The position numbers were made by a program, and so were the translations under genes. 64,000 nucleotides of DNA from Phialocephala subalpina (lineage: Eukaryota > Ascomycota > Leotiomycetes > Helotiales > Mollisiaceae): the NCBI GenBank assembly GCA_900073065.1, contig FJOG01000003.1, forward strand, positions 1,103,389-1,167,388, read 5' to 3'. Of the stretch, positions 10,110 to 22,440 are shown one piece after another (position 1 is the stretch's first letter; each line of letters begins with the position of its first letter). The notes under the pieces were generated by a model. The model saw nothing but the letters and a program-made list of their open reading frames with translations, was not told the origin of the DNA and did not search any database.

Positions 10110-12160
10110 CAACTCATCTCATCCCGAATTTTAAGATCAAAGAAGTCTACGTAATGCAAGGTCCGCACGACTCAGATGATTTTATGACGCCAGCAGAGCG
10201 CGAAATGCTGTACAGTACCAAATAGTCTGTTGGTCACAACTCGGACTGGACTGGCATTAGGCTCGACGGACCTGCTCCGAAATGGGCACGCGCAGATGAT
10301 GGCGTGGGCGGAAGTCGCCCCATCGAATATCTTCGACTATGGATATCCCTCTCCTGGAGGTGTAAATTGGACTGGAGACTCGCCCATTGTCTTACCCCTG
10401 ATAGCCCAAATCTGCAATCTCACAAATGTCGAGGGCAGGGCCTCCTTCAAAAAAATGCGAGAGTTGTATTAGATTGCCACTCTGGGAGGGCTGATTTGTT
10501 CTAGCACAGCCGTGTCGGGTGATCTTTGGCAGATGGGCCAGCTGAAGTCCGGGGACGCTGTCAAACTTACGACAATCACGTACGAAAGTGCCATGCAACT
10601 CTTAGCCAGAGTTGATGAATTCATTGCCGGGATCGAGAAGTGGGATACTGGCGGAGAAGAGTCAGCAAAGTTGGATCCCGTTCTTCCCTCTGCAGATTCG
10701 GCAGATTCGGCTGCAATATTGAAGAAGGTTGATGGTAATAGCGTCGCTAGTCCTCAAGTGCTATACCGATAGGCTAGCGACTGCTTTCTGTTGGTCGAAT
10801 TTGGGCCGGAAACAGTAGATATTGTCACGAGCCGAATCGAATTTTGAGAGAGAAAATAGAAGCTCTCTAGATGCCCCAGTTTGTTGTTAAATCCGCACGT
10901 TCTGTGTAAATTGCCTCCCTAAATTACACCGTGAGCATCTGCTCAACTATTATCTCTAGCAATTACTATTCAATTCGAACCAACCATCATCTCTCAAAAA
11001 GGCCTTCTAAACACCATCGGCTCTAGAGAACCAAATCGAAGTCTCAATCTCAGCAAAAATCCCTTGCAGAGAATTCACACTGCCAGTCGTCTCCGATCAT
11101 CCCATCTTGACTGTCAGTTGAGGACTCGTAATCAGTGGCAGTGGTCTCAATGCGGTGGGGAAATTGTAGCATGTTGGCATGAAGCCGCATCATCACTTAC
11201 GCATCGTCTTACTAGGCGGTTTGGCCTAATTCCGATGTGCCAGCGAGAGCACTATATCAAGCAGACATTTCCACCTAGCTAGACAGACAGATTTGACATC
11301 AATACCATACATTTTGCCCTGACCATTGCCGCAACTGATATTGACGGACGCAACACAACGCTACCAGCACACCAGCCGCGACGATGCCGTATACCTACCG
11401 GATAACGTCGAATACTCCCGCAAAACAATAGTCTCTCTACCCGCCAACAAGTATTCGACATCTTGTTGAACTCCTCATTTCTCGTTGTTGCATGTGGATT
11501 TCTGATCGGGACTCCTATTCTCTACCCACTCAATCCTTTGAGCGTCTTAGTCGCGCAAAAATACAACCCAACGAGAATCTCAACCCCGGCCGGCACAATC
11601 GGAGTGGGTGGCTCTCTCCTCTCCATATACCCCGTCGAGCAACCTGACGGTAACATGATGCTAGCCAGAATGCTCAACGCATGGGATACATACGACTCCA
11701 AACACGGATTCTCAAGCAGCAAGCCCTAGCTATTTGGGCCTTTCGACATCATCAAATTCAGGGCAGTAAGCGTGGAAGAATTCAATAGTTTGGAAAAAGA
11801 CTTTTCTACTGGTTCTTATGTTTTTGATAGACAAGAAGATAGTATTTTCTATATCGAGAGAAATACCACCATATCACTGAAGCTGCGAGGGAGAAGATGC
11901 TGGAGACGGCGGGACAGAGTATTATGATTGAGAGTCTGGTCAATGCTAACGTTTGGAAGNNNNNNNNNNNNNNNNNNNNNNNNNNNNNNNNNNNNNNNNN
12001 NNNNNNNNNNNNNNNNNNNNNNNNNNNNNNNNNNNNNNNNNNNNNNNNNNNNNNNNNNNNNNNNNNNNNNNNNATTTTGGTTGAGGATGGAGATGTTCTG
12101 GTGAAGGATCAGGTGGTGTTGATGGTACTGTTGGGGGTGTGGTGCGGGGAATATCGTAAA
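10110..12160 (+). pseudogene. Urea-carboxylase-type biotin-dependent enzyme, C-terminal half, degraded
   Basis: Successive pieces in shifting plus frames match the C-terminal half of fungal urea carboxylase or urea amidolyase. In order they are: the KipA-like part (DWTGIRLDGPAPKWARAD, IFDYGYPSPGGVNWTGD, GDLWQMGQLKSGD), the KipI-like part (CFLLVEFGPETVD, DAVYLPDNVEYSRK, VAQKYNPTRISTPAGTIG, LNAWDTYDSKHGF), and a biotinyl-domain start (NANVWK, then ILVEDGDVLVKDQVV). Stops and frameshifts separate the pieces, and the biotin attachment motif (A/V-M-K-M) is not found after the last piece. The N-terminal biotin-carboxylase half is absent. The partner would be the LamB/YcsF protein encoded on the left. 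A run of N (11960-12073) interrupts the biotinyl domain. Confidence 0.75.
11960..12073. other. Assembly gap (114 N)
   Basis: The codons on either side, ending NANVWK and starting ILVEDGDV, are adjacent in intact biotinyl domains. The real missing sequence may therefore be nil. Confidence 0.8.
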
Positions 12161-12363
12161 GCCGGGCGATCTGTTGGTTGTTGTGAAAGCAGCTTGAAGG
12201 CTCATGAAAAGTGTAACATTGTCTGTGGACTTTGTTGTCTGCATCTAGATGTACAGATACGCTCATCCTAATCCACCTCCGAAAGTGCGATCAACATATA
12301 ACCTGCCCATCCTGATCCAAGGCAAATTGAAAGCATGCAATCCCCGACCTCTCCTAGTCTCAA

Positions 12364-14136
12364 TCAAACAAAAGGCAACACAACATAACTCCCCTCCTCA
12401 CCCCCGACATGCACCCTATGTGTCCCTTTCGACGCTAGTTCTGGGAATGGATTCTCGACAGGAAATTCGCCTCTTAGCAAGGGACTCTGCCCATGAACCT
12501 CGACTCTCACACTCTCCCCTTCCTCATACTCGACCCCCATCGCCCAGATTCCAATCTCCAACTTCACTACTTCTCCTGGCGTGACATATTCGTCTCTATC
12601 ATGAGTATGGAAAGGGTAGTTTTCGTGAATACTCCTCTTCTCATCAACATGCCTCCTTGAAGCTCTCAATATCCCCATTGAGCCGGAATGGAACATTAGA
12701 TTGTTGAGATTCTTCTTTGGGATATCTTCGATACGATCGGGAAAAGCGCCTTGTGCAGCGATGGAGGACCAAGGGATATTAAGGTTTAGGAGGGCTTTGC
12801 CATTGCGATCCAGCTTTCGGATTATGGCGTAGATGTTCATATCGTTTGAGTTGGGGGTTGACATGTATAGCACTGCTTTCGGGAGGCCCGCTAGACGAGA
12901 TGTCTCGCCGAAAGTGTAAGTGAACGATGCGCAGTCGAGATATTTCTCCGAGTTGTAGGATACGACACTGCTCTCCGATTCGGGCGTCCAGTCCAGCTTG
13001 CCAGTAGATTGGAAGAACATTTTCTTATACTCCGTTCTAGGGATCGGATAATCGCCCTCTACGATATCGTAGATTGGATCAGCGTTGAATTTCAACAACG
13101 AGATGCGAACCCGTGGAGTTTTCTCGAAGTCGTTCTGCTTCCCGTTTAGGAAGTGATCGAAGAACAGCGCTAGTTCGTGCGTGGAATCGGGACAGTTCCA
13201 TATGTCGTACCACTCTTGCCAGGGACAAATACGGAACCATTTGTGGGGAGTATCTACTTGCATCCAGCCTCGAATTGAACCCATCGTGTGCACGAAGCTC
13301 GTGTATGATGCTGAGATGAAGGTAGGAATTTGGATCTCCTCGATGTCTGCTCTTTTGTCTTTCCAGTAGGCTGAATCGGCCTTTGGTGCTCGCGTATACA
13401 TGGCTTTGAAGTCTTCGATGGCAAAATTGCCCTGGATATTGGTTTTTATGATGAAGTTGAAGAGACCAGCGTCGAAGATTCCGCCTCGGACAAATTGCTC
13501 CCTGTAGAGGTCGCCGCAAGCTTCCCAAGGTGCGATGGCTTTCAATGAAGGCGGCTCCAGGGCTGCAATGAACCATTGGATGATAGCCAAGTGAGAGTTC
13601 CCTGCCAGCCCGATGGAACCACTGGACCATGGCATCTTAGCCAAAGCTTCGATGACATCGTATCCGTCTTCAGCTTCTTGACTCCCCATGATCGCAATCG
13701 TGCCTTCAGAATCACCACATCCTCTCGAGTCAACATTTACGACAGCAAATCCCTTGTCGCAGAAAACTGCTGGATCCGGACCCTCAAATTTCTCAAGGCC
13801 ACTGAGAACACCATTTGGGATGCCGAGTCCCCAAGAGAGATTCTTCAGTATGGTGAGGCCGTTAAATTTCTTGCCGTATGGACTCCAGGCCACGATGGCA
13901 GAGACCGGTTCTTTGATGGCAGCAGGCCGATATATGTCGCAGTATAGAGTGCAGCCATCACGCACTTTGATGGCAACATCGTGTGAGACGTGAATGTCGG
14001 ATGGTAGAGGTCGCGAGTTATAGCCGTTCCAACCTTTTGGCAAGATCTCCTCGCAAGGATCAAACTTCCGATAGTTGTTGCGTCCTACTGAGGGTTTGTC
14101 GATTGGTTGCAGAGCGACTTGGACTGGAGGAGGCAT
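12364..14136 (-). CDS. CocE/NonD family hydrolase (X-Pro dipeptidyl-peptidase S15-like)
   Basis: A single exon of 590 codons starts at the ATG at 14136. Residues 50-330 form the alpha/beta-hydrolase part: DGCTLYCDIYRP, VNVDSRGCGDSEG, and the nucleophile elbow GLAGNSHLA with Ser181. The C-terminal part, from about residue 400, is the beta-jelly-roll usual in CocE and S15 enzymes. Fungal members are secondary-metabolism or xenobiotic ester/amide hydrolases of unknown substrate. No signal peptide is seen, so it is probably cytosolic. It shares the region with a dioxygenase, a regulator and an MFS pump, which suggests a catabolic or biosynthetic cluster. Confidence 0.88.
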   Translation of the reverse strand: MPPPVQVALQPIDKPSVGRNNYRKFDPCEEILPKGWNGYNSRPLPSDIHVSHDVAIKVRDGCTLYCDIYRPAAIKEPVSAIVAWSPYGKKFNGLTILKNLSWGLGIPNGVLSGLEKFEGPDPAVFCDKGFAVVNVDSRGCGDSEGTIAIMGSQEAEDGYDVIEALAKMPWSSGSIGLAGNSHLAIIQWFIAALEPPSLKAIAPWEACGDLYREQFVRGGIFDAGLFNFIIKTNIQGNFAIEDFKAMYTRAPKADSAYWKDKRADIEEIQIPTFISASYTSFVHTMGSIRGWMQVDTPHKWFRICPWQEWYDIWNCPDSTHELALFFDHFLNGKQNDFEKTPRVRISLLKFNADPIYDIVEGDYPIPRTEYKKMFFQSTGKLDWTPESESSVVSYNSEKYLDCASFTYTFGETSRLAGLPKAVLYMSTPNSNDMNIYAIIRKLDRNGKALLNLNIPWSSIAAQGAFPDRIEDIPKKNLNNLMFHSGSMGILRASRRHVDEKRSIHENYPFHTHDRDEYVTPGEVVKLEIGIWAMGVEYEEGESVRVEVHGQSPLLRGEFPVENPFPELASKGTHRVHVGGEEGSYVVLPFV

Positions 14137-14674
14137 TGCGGCGGGCAGGGATAACTTTCGGTGAAGGGAAATGATGACGACTGAAGTTTTGGAAGACTAA
14201 ACTCTTCCAAAATATTTTGAGGAAGGAAGCTGCAGGAATACTGAACTCTGCAGCTACAGCACCTCTAAGCTGCTTCGGAAAGCAAGAAGACAGTGCACAA
14301 CTTAGGTGTTTGATCCGAATGTTCGGGTGGTGGAGGCAAGTGAGGGGTCGCGGAGCAATGTCCACCCACCACGAGGACTTCCACATCAGAAGAAAACCAC
14401 GGGAGCCGACCAGATGATCAGGAATGTATCTTGTATGGTTATGGTGCACCATGCGACTGTAGATGGTGGGTCCCCATGTGGAGATCCTGGGAATAGGGAA
14501 TCTCTTGGCGGCGGGCGAGCTCGGGTAGGATTTTGCTGGGGATTACCACCTCGCGAGCAGCACAGCTTGGGCCAGAAAGCACGTCTAGATGCGGGACGCA
14601 ATGCCCTGTATTCAACGGCCGAGCTGACCCTAGCTCTCACTCGCCTCGCTCAGATCATTGAAGGACACTAAGAT
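14137..14674. other. Divergent promoter region
   Basis: About 640 bases separate the hydrolase (minus) and dioxygenase (plus) starts. Short open frames on both strands look random. No gene is supported. Confidence 0.5.
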
Positions 14675-14681
14675 TATAAAA
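14675..14681 (+). promoter_or_regulatory. Possible TATA box of the dioxygenase gene
   Basis: The heptamer tataaaa lies 98 bases upstream of the preferred ATG at 14779, a plausible distance for a fungal TATA element and a short leader. Confidence 0.4.
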
Positions 14682-14778
14682 GATCCCACTTGAGAACTAG
14701 TTGACACAATTCGACCTTTTCCCACCACTAACAAATATTATCTCTCAATATCCTCAACAAGTCCAAAAATTGATCACA

Positions 14779-15863
14779 ATGGCTCCCTCACGTATTGCAA
14801 CTCCGCCACCAAGCACAACTCCATCCATAGTGAAAATTATCCCACCAGCAGGAACCAGCTATGGCGACTGGAGAGATGATTTCTACCGTGATGGGTACGT
14901 TGTAACCAAGGGAGCAGTGCCCAAGGATCGTGCAATTGGCTACCAAAGTGATGCTCTCACATGGCTGGAAGGATTCAATCTCGGTTTTGACCGAAATGAC
15001 AAGTCGACGTGGAAGAAAGAGAATCTGCCCCAGAGCTGGAAAGGAGGGATGTATCTGCACTTCGCAGCAGCCCATGAGAAATATGTCTGGGACGCTAGAT
15101 GGTAGGTGGAGGTGCTTGTTCCAATGGATGCCAGATGCTAAGAGCCATATGTAGCGAACCTGGTGTTATCGAGCATTTTGCAAGACTTTGGGGCACCGAC
15201 GAGCTTCTCGTTTCGTTCGATACTGTGAACATCACTCTTCCCAAGTCCATAGTTGGTGAATACGACTCACAGCCTTGGCCACATTGCGATCAAGCCCCTG
15301 AAAAGAAGGATCTGGCTTGCGTTCAAGGGATCATTCAGCTTTCGGAAGCCGGTCCAAACGACGGAGGTCTTCTAGTCATGAAGCACTCGGCACCTTTCTT
15401 CAGGAAGTTCTTCGAAGAGAATCCCGTCTCAGGCCCGACCCCATGGCGAACAGCCAAGCATCAAGATTTCCATCCTTTCACGGAAGATAATCTGGATTGG
15501 TACAGATCGCAGGGTTGTGAGCTGATAAAGGTGTGTGCGGAGCTTGGAGATCTGATCATGTGGGACTCAAGGCAAGTCCATTGGGCCAAGTTTGGAGATT
15601 CGGATCTGGTCCGAACTCTCATCTATGCCACATACACTCCAGCATCGTGGATGACGCCCGAGAACCAGGTTCTCAAGAAGGAGATGTTCGAGAAGAGACA
15701 GACAACCACGCACTGGCCACATTGCAACCTGTTCACGCACGGCGGCGCAACCATCAAGGTTGATGGCAAGGACGTGCCAGATCCCCTTGACCGGAGTGAG
15801 CCGGTGGCTAAGCTGGTCGAGTCGGAGAAGCTGTTGAAACTGGCGGGAGTAATCCCATATTAG
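14779..15863 (+). CDS. Phytanoyl-CoA dioxygenase (PhyH) family protein
   Basis: Two exons (14779-15101, 15155-15863) give 343 residues. The Fe(II)/2-oxoglutarate site is visible: the HxD pair in WPHCDQAP (about residue 151), the distal His in RQVHWAKFGDSD (about 249) and a following Arg in LVRTLIYATY for 2-oxoglutarate. In fungi such enzymes hydroxylate small molecules, often in secondary-metabolite clusters. I chose the ATG at 14779 because it follows the TATA-like element and a caca leader; an in-frame ACG 78 bases upstream is not a normal start. The 53-nt intron restores the frame exactly. Confidence 0.9.
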
Positions 15864-15930
15864 ACTGTTGGAAAAAGATGTAAATGGTGAAATATTTAAT
15901 TATGAATTGCAGAATTCTCCGTCGTTGGCT

Positions 15931-18265
15931 TCAATGGAGCTCTCCTCCAAAGAAGACATGCGGCAGTGCATTAGTAGACCAGTCCATACCGCTATCCGAC
16001 AGATGCTGAAACATATCAAAATCGAAGCCATCGAAGTCTAAGTCGAGTTCGGGTATGCTCTCTCCGTTGGGATGTATTTGCGACACACCATAGTCAAATA
16101 ATTGTGCATTCTGAGTTGTGGAGCCGCTTTGCGGATGAGGTGACCAGCGAGGATCTGGTGGAACATGAAGGGATGATTCGTCGAGAGGGCGTTGATCCTG
16201 TGACGCAGGAGTATGAGCCGCGAATGCCATAACACCCAACAACATCTGCTTGGTTATGACCCGATCAGCAGTCCACGAGTGAAATAATTGTAGGAGGCGT
16301 TCAAGTATCTGCGAGCCAAATTGACCGGCTTCAGCGCCGTTCTTCAAGACCTGCAAGGCGAACGAGACATTTTCCAAGGACGTCTCGATTTCGGAAAGTG
16401 ACTTCATAGCTCGAAAGCAGAGCAGATCTAAAACCAGATATATGCCAGCAGACAAAATGCCAACTCGAGGACCCCAGAACTTGGCGAAGAACTCCGAAGG
16501 TTCTTTTCTCCTCTGCTCTATGATCTTCATCGCAGCCTGTCGGCCGATATATTGCAGATTAAATGGGTCAGCGTTTGTGTCCAAAATGTCTGGAAGCGCG
16601 GCCAGGCATAAAGTCAGCCGGCAGCTCTCGATCAGGACAACGAGAAGATTTCTTTGTGTTTTGATCCATGAGGTGTACATTGGTTCAACTGAACTCACGC
16701 TGTCATCTGCCATCGATAGATGAGGCGGTAGTGTTTGATCGAAGAGATCCAGATCCTGGATGCTCTTGGATATGCCTTCAACTGAGACTGGATTAGTACG
16801 ATTTCGATAGGGCTGGACGATCGTCGCTACTCTGGCAACAGCCAGATGATACGAGAGGGGCGAGTATGGGATGAAAGGGGCGGCGTTGCCGGAATTCAGG
16901 ATGATATCACGGTGGCTACCATCGCTCTCGATAGATAAGGCCGTGTTGAATGTTCCGGGAGTGATCGAAGATGGCCGTATTGGCATCATCATCCTGATAA
17001 GGGCCGTGAGCTTTGAATATAATAGAGAAATAAAATCATTACCAATCGCAAATGGTCAAGGTCCACCAAAGTCTCCTACCAAGCTCTCGTGTTTTACGAT
17101 CAGCCCACTGGGGCCCAGTAGATGGTCTGTACAGTGTTGGCTCCTCGTGGCCCAGGCGATCCATATTCAATGCTCGTGCAGTGTTGATTGCAACGCCTAG
17201 AAGTGCATACTCTCTTGTTGCCTGGCCGAAGTTTCGATGCACGAGGGACAATATGGCAATCGTTTGGATGGTAGACAGGCTTGTCTTCCCTAGAAAGTCC
17301 GCGTGATGAAGCTCCTTGAGTACGGCGTCATACCATATCTCGGAGATGCTTTGATTTGATGCAGGACCTAACACAGGCCCCCGATGTCCGGAGAATCCTT
17401 CTTGCAGAAAATGTATCTCATCCGCATCTTCGTCGTACATGAAGTATGAGCCAACCTAGACATGTCAGTGACGTCGATTTGGAAACAATGTGCGAATTAC
17501 ACATAAAACACTCAGATACAGTGCCATCCAAGAATGATCCTCGAGCCCATCTAAACGCTGGGGATGTAAGGCATCCCAAAACCTTTCGTGTTGACCCATA
17601 AAATCCTGAGCATTCAATGCACAGTGTATCCATCCTAGTGATTCGAGAGAAAATCGAGTAATTTGCTCGCTTGATTTGCGTATAGGAAGAAGCATCAACA
17701 ATTCCTCGCCCGAAAGTCCCTCGTCAGCAGGAAGGTTTTGGGAAGATGGCGGCGTGTCGACATGCAAGCCCTGAAAACTGTGAAGTATATCGTCTTGTGG
17801 TAGTGAAACTTCTGAGCTTGATTCTGGATTGGGTGTAGCAACCAGATTCCTTGGGCTCTGTTGCTCCTTTTGCAACAGGAGTGCTTCGAGATGTTGAATT
17901 CTGGAGTGGAGACCTTTGTTCTCATTCTCGAGGTCTTCGTATTGCCTTCCATTTGCTGTTCGAGGTGTTTCATCAACTGCTCTGAGACATCAATCTATCA
18001 GGCACTTGTTATAATCTTTTTGACAGCGTGAAAGAATTGGTAAGATCGAGAGAGATCTGCTCCTGCTGTCGGGAGACAGCTTGACGAGCTTTTCTTACAT
18101 CTTGAATTTTCCATTGACTCGAACAATCTCCCTAGCACATGACAGAGATTCTCCTCGCCGAACGCATGCTGTGCATGGAATTGTCTTTGAACATTTGATC
18201 TTTCGACGCGTGCATTCTATGCAGCTTCGTGGGACGCGTTGCGTATCCCGGATTGATTGTGACAT
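15931..18265 (-). CDS. Zn2Cys6 fungal-type transcription factor
   Basis: Four exons (18265-18099, 17981-17501, 17455-17043, 16993-15931) give about 707 residues. The binuclear zinc cluster is at the N-terminus, with Cys at 15, 18, 25, 31, 34 and 43 and the basic stretch TRRKIKC between. A short coiled coil follows (YEDLENENKGLHSRIQHLEA). The middle carries the fungal-specific regulatory domain (RRLWWTLTICDW at an exon end). It probably binds CGG-type sites in the nucleus. It lies between the dioxygenase and the MFS gene and is divergent from the latter, so it may control these neighbours. The first intron joins the zinc cluster to the coiled coil at tctcag; the other nearby AG would give a stop. 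Confidence 0.85.
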
Positions 18266-18894
18266 ATTGTGCTGATGATGGCATCGTCAGTTGACCGAAG
18301 CTGGCGGATGCACTTGAGAGCAGCTGTCCTTCCGTGCTGGTGCAAATGTCTGTTGAGGCTCAAGTGCAGGTACTTCAGATTGTGAACGCGTCGACCTCGA
18401 ACATTCAGACCCCACTTTCCCATCAGCCACAAACACATGCCAACCCCACTCTCACCAGCCTCTTTTCTCTTCTCTTCTCCGCGCACTTCACTCCCCACCT
18501 CCACATTCCGACCCCGGATTGCCCAATATAAAGTCAACGGCCGAGCTCGGTCGAGTCGACAATCTGTGATTCACAAGCAGCATCAACCTGACCAGCCAGA
18601 ACATCGAGAATCAGCAATGGAGCAGCGCCACCACCAGCTTTCCCCGCTCTGGGGTCGAGTCCAGCCTGTTGGGACTGACAAGGATCTCTCTATGGGGTAG
18701 TACGACCCTTCAAATTTGAATCCCGCGTTGCAAATCCTGAGAAGTGAAGATAAAGCTGGCTGTAATATGTATCAAGGGCATACAGCCTTCTTTTTCTATA
18801 AGACCAGGGTCATCCATCATCTTGTGGAGGATCAAGACTCACCGCACCATAACAATCTGCACCCTCCTCTCAAAACTTTTCATCGTACTTCAAC
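18266..18894. other. Divergent promoter region of regulator and MFS genes
   Basis: No gene is supported. A tataaag sequence occurs at 18527-18533 on the plus strand, 360 bases upstream of the MFS start, so any leader from it would be long. Confidence 0.4.
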
Positions 18895-20654
18895 ATGGAT
18901 ATCAAGGACCAAGGTATGAGCGTTCACGATGAAGTGATAGACAAGAAGCCCATCTATCACGATGCTGTGGGAACGGTTCACCTGGTTGATGGCACGGATG
19001 AGATTGTTCTCATTCCGACTCCTGCTCCGGACCCTCGAGGTATGGCCTTCAACGATTTCCATATAGGAATGCTGTCTAATTGAGATACAAAGATCCTCTC
19101 AACCTGCCTCAATGGCGAAAATGGCTCGTCACAATCACGCTCGGTTTATGTACTGTTCCCCATCTTCAATCCAGTACTATATTCTGACAAAAGAACAGTC
19201 TCCATCACGAGTGTCCTTATCACCTCGGGTTTGGGCGCCATCTTAACCGATGTCCAGGCATACTATGACTACGATCCTCGAGTGAGCGACCTAATGACTT
19301 ACCCAACTCTTTTCATGGGCGTCGGAAACCTCATCGCAATGCCACTAGCTATGGCCGTTGGACGCCGCCCAGTCTTTCTGGCATCCGCCTTGGTCTTAGT
19401 CATTGGTTCAATCTGGTGTGCTGCAAGCGGTAGTCTTGGGTCCCATATTGCAGGAAGAGACATCCTCTCAATGGCAGCCGGTCAATCGGAAGCTTTGTGC
19501 CCATTGATTATCCAGGTAAGACTTGGCTGGTCACTTCAACCCTCGAACCTAAAGGCTGACTTGTCTGCGAATAGGAAATACATTTTCTTCACGAGAGAAG
19601 TAGCACGCTTGCATGGTTTTCTGCCATTCAATCAATCGGGACGGCTGCATTGCTAATCTCTTCCACCTACCTCACTCAGTCTTTGGGATGGAAGTGGTGG
19701 TACGGCGTCTTCGGAATCGTCAACGGACTCATCCTCGCGCTCTCCTTCCTTTTCGTCCCAGAATCTCGATACGACAGACCAACAGATGCATTCGAGGGTG
19801 CAGTCCACATCCACCAATTAGGCGGCGATGATCGCATCGAAAGAGCAACTACACACCACAGCGTCGTCCTTGATCTGGTCCGATACAAGCCTCGTACGCT
19901 CAAAAATGACCTCCAAATCTTCCATGGTTCCACAGATTGGAGAGCGTTCGTCACTTGCTGGAAGCAAATGATTCAATGCTTCCTCTTTCCCAACATTCTC
20001 TGGGTGGTCCTCATGAACAGCACTGTCCTCGGCATTTATGTTGTCATGGTCACGGAGTACGCTGGTATCCTTGTCCAGCCGCCGTACAACTTCGCCTTCA
20101 CGACTCTCGGATATGTTCAGACTGGTCAAATCGCCGTGGCCTTGATCATGATTCCGGTCCTTGGATACGGAGGCGACTTCCTCACACGAAAACTTGCCGA
20201 GAGAAAAGGAGGTATGTCAGAATCCGAAAATCGCCTCATCCCACTCATCATTCCTGTCATCATCGTCATCGGCTCATGTGTCTTCTTTGGAAGAGCAGGA
20301 TCGGATCCGGAGGCCTGGTCACCTTGGACAATCATCGTGACCTACAGTGCGGAGTACTTTGGCTTCATCTCAATTGTGCTTCTGGGATATACATACTCTC
20401 TCGACTCGTATCCAGAGCGAGCTGGACCAATCTTGGTTTTGATCTGTGCTGTCCGTGGATTTATCTCCTTTGGAATCTCGTACGGCGTCACCAAGTTCGT
20501 CGCTCAGCTTGGGTATGCTAGTGCATTGAATGTTTGCGCTATTGTTTTTGGCGTTGTTAGTGCCTTTGGACTTCCTGTTTTCTTTTTCGGGAAGAAGATC
20601 AGATCAAAAACTATGAGATGGGCGGTGGACAATAAGGATTTGAACGTTGAATGA
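18895..20654 (+). CDS. MFS transporter (drug:H+ antiporter type)
   Basis: Four exons (18895-19039, 19093-19149, 19199-19515, 19575-20654) give 532 residues, usual for a 12-helix MFS pump. A hydrophilic N-terminal tail of about 60 residues precedes DPLNLPQWRKWLV, typical of fungal DHA1-type transporters. The A-loop motif appears as MAVGRRPVFLAS between helices 2 and 3. A long hydrophilic central loop (near residues 245-300) separates the two six-helix halves. It should sit in the plasma membrane and export a small molecule, perhaps a product of the neighbouring oxygenase and hydrolase; the substrate cannot be read from sequence. Confidence 0.88.
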
Positions 20655-21280
20655 TCGCAGCTTGATTGGCAGATTAAGAGACGAAGCTTATCCTGCCGTT
20701 GAATAATTTTGGCAGTGAAATCGATAGATGGAAATTCATCAAGATATATCGTCTTCGTCTTCCCCCTTCGTACCTCAAAGGACTTCTACTGCAAGCATAA
20801 GGTATGAGGCGCCATTTTTCAGGGATCACAAGCCTGTAATTCCAGTGATCAAGGCCCTGAAAAATCAACAGAGATCACTAGAATCTGGCGACTTCAGCCT
20901 AAAGCACTTGCTCGCTCGACCTCCACGTCTTATCCTTACCGCCAACAAGACCATTTGACGAACGGAAGAGATTTGAAATACTTGAAGTCACACAATCCAG
21001 GTCGCATCAGTCAGGACACAAGTTATTGTTATGACGGTTCATTCATAGGCGTCTATGAATGAAACCAATTTCTCATCCCAGAAAACAATCGGGTATCATC
21101 CCCAAAACTCCACGCTCAATGCTCTATCTCCCAATTTCCCATGCACAGTATCAAGTTCCCATTTTCCATTCGCCATGTCAGGTATGCACAAACTCAAAGG
21201 AAGTCCATCGCAATGCGCCAATTTGCGCCAATGTCAAAAGTTACTCAAAGAACCCTCCACCATCCGTCCCAGACTTCAAG
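20655..21280. other. Intergenic region
   Basis: Only short open frames of random composition. No gene is supported. Confidence 0.5.
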
Positions 21281-21543
21281 TCATCGCAGATCGAGGCGCA
21301 AAGGTCCTGGAGAAGTCAGCGCATTCTCTGGCAAGGTACATATGGAGGGCGTACGCCTCTTCTTGGGATTCTTGCAATCGTAACACTTGAGACACTTGCC
21401 AGAGTTCTTCTGGGAGTATCCCTTATATAAGAGCATTCGGTGACCAAGGACCAAGTCTTCTTGGGATCCTTCCACTTGCTGCAATATGTCTTGTTGTTGG
21501 TGATGTTACCGCAGCCCCAGGTGGTCTCGAAAATGCCGCACAT
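21281..21543 (-). pseudogene. Small Cys-rich protein, frameshifted
   Basis: The ATG at 21543 opens a frame beginning MCGIFETTWGCGNITNN. It runs to TECSY and then leaves the coding-like frame; one base over, the neighbouring frame continues GYSQKNSGKCLKCYDCKNPK. Small fungal proteins starting Met-Cys with a CG pair and a closing GKCxxC are common and of unknown function, and this layout fits if one base was lost or gained near 21425. It could also be an assembly error. Confidence 0.4.
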
Positions 21544-22440
21544 TGTTGAGATTGATATAATGGGTGTTGTTGAAGTGGGTTGGTGATTGGAAGTGATTAG
21601 GAAGGATGCGCAAAGCGTTGCGGTTGGGGAAATGCGAAAGGCGCAGGAGGTAATTGCTTTGCGTAATGATTAAAGAAGAGGATTGAGTGACCGAAGGAGG
21701 TAGTTGGGTTGCAGTAAGAGGTGGCAGAGTTGCCGAGTCGGGATGTTCGTTAATGTCGGAGGAGGATGAAAAAAGCAGAGGAGCAAGTGTAGGAGAGTGG
21801 GTATTTATGCACTAAGAGGTGGAAGAGGAACTTCTAGATCACTAATTATAAGCTCTATCGAGATAGAACTATTCGGTCGGTCTGCGATTTTAGGAATGAA
21901 TTAAAGCTATATTTAGGCTCAAAATTTGAAGTGATTGCAAAGTGTTTCGGTGGCGTCAGGGTTATATATTCCTAGGATACTTTAATGGCGCAATACGATA
22001 ACATCACTATATATATAACTACCGCATGGATTGCATGGATATTTGAAGTATATTGAATATATGCAGATATTATCAAAGTGCTAATTCATATCACTAATGC
22101 ATGTTATTTAATTCAGTAGAAGAGCGTAAGTTTATAAGTTCAAGTCATGTGGTGCAATCAGCGCTTTCTATGATGAAAATCTACGCAATGACCGTTCTAG
22201 TGACAGCTCCTGTGCTCCAATTGATATCCCAAACCGACCTGTAGAATATACATATGCCAAATCCCGGAAAAGCGCAAGTCTAATGTTGCTCTAGATCTGA
22301 CCACATCCAGCTCCAGTCAGGTCTCAAACTCTCTCCCAGCACTCGGTATGCCAAAGTTTCATCCCATATTCGCTGAGAGGACGATACGAGTAGAGATGAC
22401 ACTCCTCCTCCGAGACAAAGCTGATCTCATCCTCCTTCAA
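21544..22440. other. Intergenic region, becoming AT-rich
   Basis: No open frame of interest. From about 21830 onward the sequence becomes AT-rich, with runs such as actatatatataactac. Confidence 0.45.

Noticed and set aside
11849..12271. Frames of 100-130 codons across the 114-N gap
   Set aside because: Same artefact; the plus strand is already explained by the biotinyl-domain fragment.
12364..18265. Full secondary-metabolite gene cluster
   Set aside because: Regulator, pump, oxygenase and hydrolase are adjacent, but no core synthase (PKS, NRPS, terpene) is present, so only a possible small cluster is stated.
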